Below are positions 62,558-64,000 of a DNA stretch of 64,000 nt, in pieces (position 1 is the first letter of the stretch; the number at the start of each line of letters is the position of its first letter). A program made the position numbers and the translations under genes. The DNA lies in contig CM063505.1 in the NCBI GenBank assembly GCA_032207245.1, forward strand, positions 180,067,558-180,131,557, read 5' to 3'. The DNA is from Pardosa pseudoannulata. Lineage: Eukaryota > Arthropoda > Arachnida > Araneae > Lycosidae. Under the pieces are notes generated by a model. The model had not been told where the DNA came from. It did no database searches and worked only from the letters and a program-made list of their open reading frames with translations.

Positions 62558-62676
62558 ACTCGAGGGTTGCGCTACTACGGAGACAATGCAAATAATTTTC
62601 TATTTTTAAGATAAGAACAAAAATAAATCGTAAAAACTAATTATTATGCATTGTCTCCGTAGCGGAGCCCTCGAGT
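62558..62676. repeat. Inverted repeat around a 56-bp spacer
   Basis: The left arm at 62558-62590 starts actcgagggttgcgctacta. The right arm at 62647-62676 is its complement with a 3-bp gap and a few mismatches. An additional ctcgagggctccggagcgga word lies just left at about 62516. GC-rich arms in AT-rich surroundings. Confidence 0.8.
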
Positions 62677-62839
62677 GCAAAGGGATAATTAGCAAGAAAT
62701 TAATTACTAATGAATTTTTAATATTTATTCAAAATTATCTTAGTCTTTCAAAAGTAAAAAAAAAAAAATTCATTTACATAAATATATTTAAACCAAACAG
62801 AAACGTTTTTTTTTTATTTTTTCAAAAACAGCGGGTTTT

Positions 62840-63078
62840 TTCCAACCGTGGTTTGCCGTGAACTTGTTGCAATTTTAATATGACAAGTTTGCGGCAAACT
62901 TGCACGACAAGTGTACTGTAACTTGTATGACAAGTTTGCTGCAAGTTGGAGGTATGGTGACTTCGAAGTTTGCATAGACTTGCTGCAGTCTTGTTTCAAA
63001 CTTGCAAACTTGTCATGCTGAACTTGCTGCAAGTTTGCAGGCTTGCACAGCAAGTTTGCTGCAAACTAAATTTGCTAT
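62840..63078. repeat. Cluster of CAAACTTG/CAAGTTTG palindromic words
   Basis: Within about 240 bp the words acttg, caagtttg and caaacttg recur in both orientations, often joined by gcngcaa, for example aagtttgcggcaaacttgca, agtttgctgcaagtt and aacttgctgcaagtttgc. Spacing is irregular. It could fold into several hairpins. Confidence 0.8.
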
Positions 63079-63503
63079 CTGGGTTATGTAAAGTGATAAT
63101 GACAATAACGAATTTATCTATTCTCTTATTCTTCAGCTTTACCAAAATATGAGACCTTACTGATAAAACAAACTGTTGCGAGAAACAAATTATTTCATTA
63201 TTAAGTAAGTTAACTGAATTAAAAACTAATTGAAAATTAAAAAAAATGGCTTTGTAAAGTTTAGTACATTAAATTGCATGTCTCTAGGTTGTATCGTTTA
63301 TGCTCAATTGTGCAATCGTGGTTACATACTTTCACATTAAGCATTTTATGTATTAGATAGCATACGATGTTTATACAGAATGGAAACTAATAATGATTTT
63401 AGACATGCACGCACATTCATACACATACACAAAGTTATTTAATTGGTTGTAAGCGTTAGGTGAATTTTTTGTAACGTAGGGATTCATAAGATCGAGGGTT
63501 AGA
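63079..63503. other. Gene-free AT-rich DNA
   Basis: Nothing recognised. Confidence 0.35.
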
Positions 63504-63640
63504 GATGGTTTGGTTTGGTTTGGAGCTCTACAGTCTACAGTTTTGCACACGAGGGCTAATGAGAACGGGACCTACTGAATAAAGCAGATTCCGAAAGGCT
63601 ACGAATGTACTTGACTCTGTGGGATTCAAACCCACGAACT
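63504..63640 (-). repeat. tRNA-derived SINE (family 1), 5'-truncated
   Basis: Plus-strand view: tggtttggtttggtttggag, then gcacacgagggctaatgaga, gcagattccgaaaggctacg and the B-box complement gggattcaaacccacga. It stops before the A-box half. Confidence 0.85.
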
Positions 63641-64000
63641 GATGAAAAATTGGTCAAAAGTCTTATATAATTTTCCAAAACTTCTAAGAATTTGTAGAGG
63701 GGTCAGTGGATAGAGGAAGTAATAACTTTTCATAAAATAACACTTTTACTTCGAATGCTTTTAACTAAAACGTTATTTATAAAAATAAGACATGCATTGG
63801 CATATTGCATAAAATAAAAGTATGAAAATCAGGCCAGGTTATTGTACAAGATCGTAAGTTAAGAGTGCCCGTCGAGCAAGGCTGAACAAGCTTAAATATA
63901 TAGCTGCAGTAGGTACTATGCATACGGCTTTCAGTCAAGGTTAAATATCTTTGACTGAAACTTAAACCCATCGGATGACTACCATATAGGACCATATAGA
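63641..64000. other. Gene-free AT-rich DNA to window end
   Basis: Nothing recognised. Confidence 0.35.

Noticed and set aside
62840..63078. CRISPR-like array
   Set aside because: The repeated words vary in orientation and spacing, spacers are not uniform, and the host is clearly a eukaryote.

Overview
This window is a stretch of nuclear DNA from an animal, very probably an arthropod. It is strongly AT-rich, has spliceosomal exons with GT/AG boundaries, is packed with transposon relics and tRNA-derived SINEs, and carries many (TA)n/(CA)n microsatellites. I found no operons and no bacterial or viral gene sets. The one protein gene I recognise resembles arthropod pangolin. A chelicerate such as a spider or horseshoe crab would fit, but nothing in the sequence proves the lineage.

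The only host gene I can support is the 5' end of a TCF/LEF (pangolin) gene on the minus strand. Exon 1 (24035-24190) encodes the N-terminal beta-catenin-binding segment. Exon 2 is 23821-23905 and exon 3 is 21723-21814. Splice sites and reading phase agree across all three, giving 111 residues. The remaining exons, including the HMG box, are not visible, so the third intron probably covers 1-21722 and continues past the window start. The likely promoter lies just above 24190.

Most of the rest is intron or intergenic DNA shaped by mobile elements. There are about 15 copies of one tRNA-derived SINE with a (CCAAA)n tail, several with intact target-site duplications. Two copies belong to a longer second SINE family. 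Five elements look like hAT relatives: four have exact or near-exact 8-bp duplications and one lacks a clear duplication; a sixth, at 60683-61706, is a second copy of one of these families. One of the hAT elements still encodes a recognisable transposase C-terminus. There is a Merlin-like element with 8-bp duplications nested in another repeat, two Tc1/mariner relics and three LINE reverse-transcriptase relics.

Other structures are three head-to-tail 147-bp units that keep one reading frame open, a perfect 28-bp-arm palindrome, and a cluster of CAAACTTG-type palindromic words. A few less AT-rich, CpG-bearing patches (about 8550-8780, 14340-15380, 29220-29900, 39840-40340, 50270-50660) stand out from the background and are candidate regulatory or first-exon sequence. 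No previously undescribed multi-gene system is evident.
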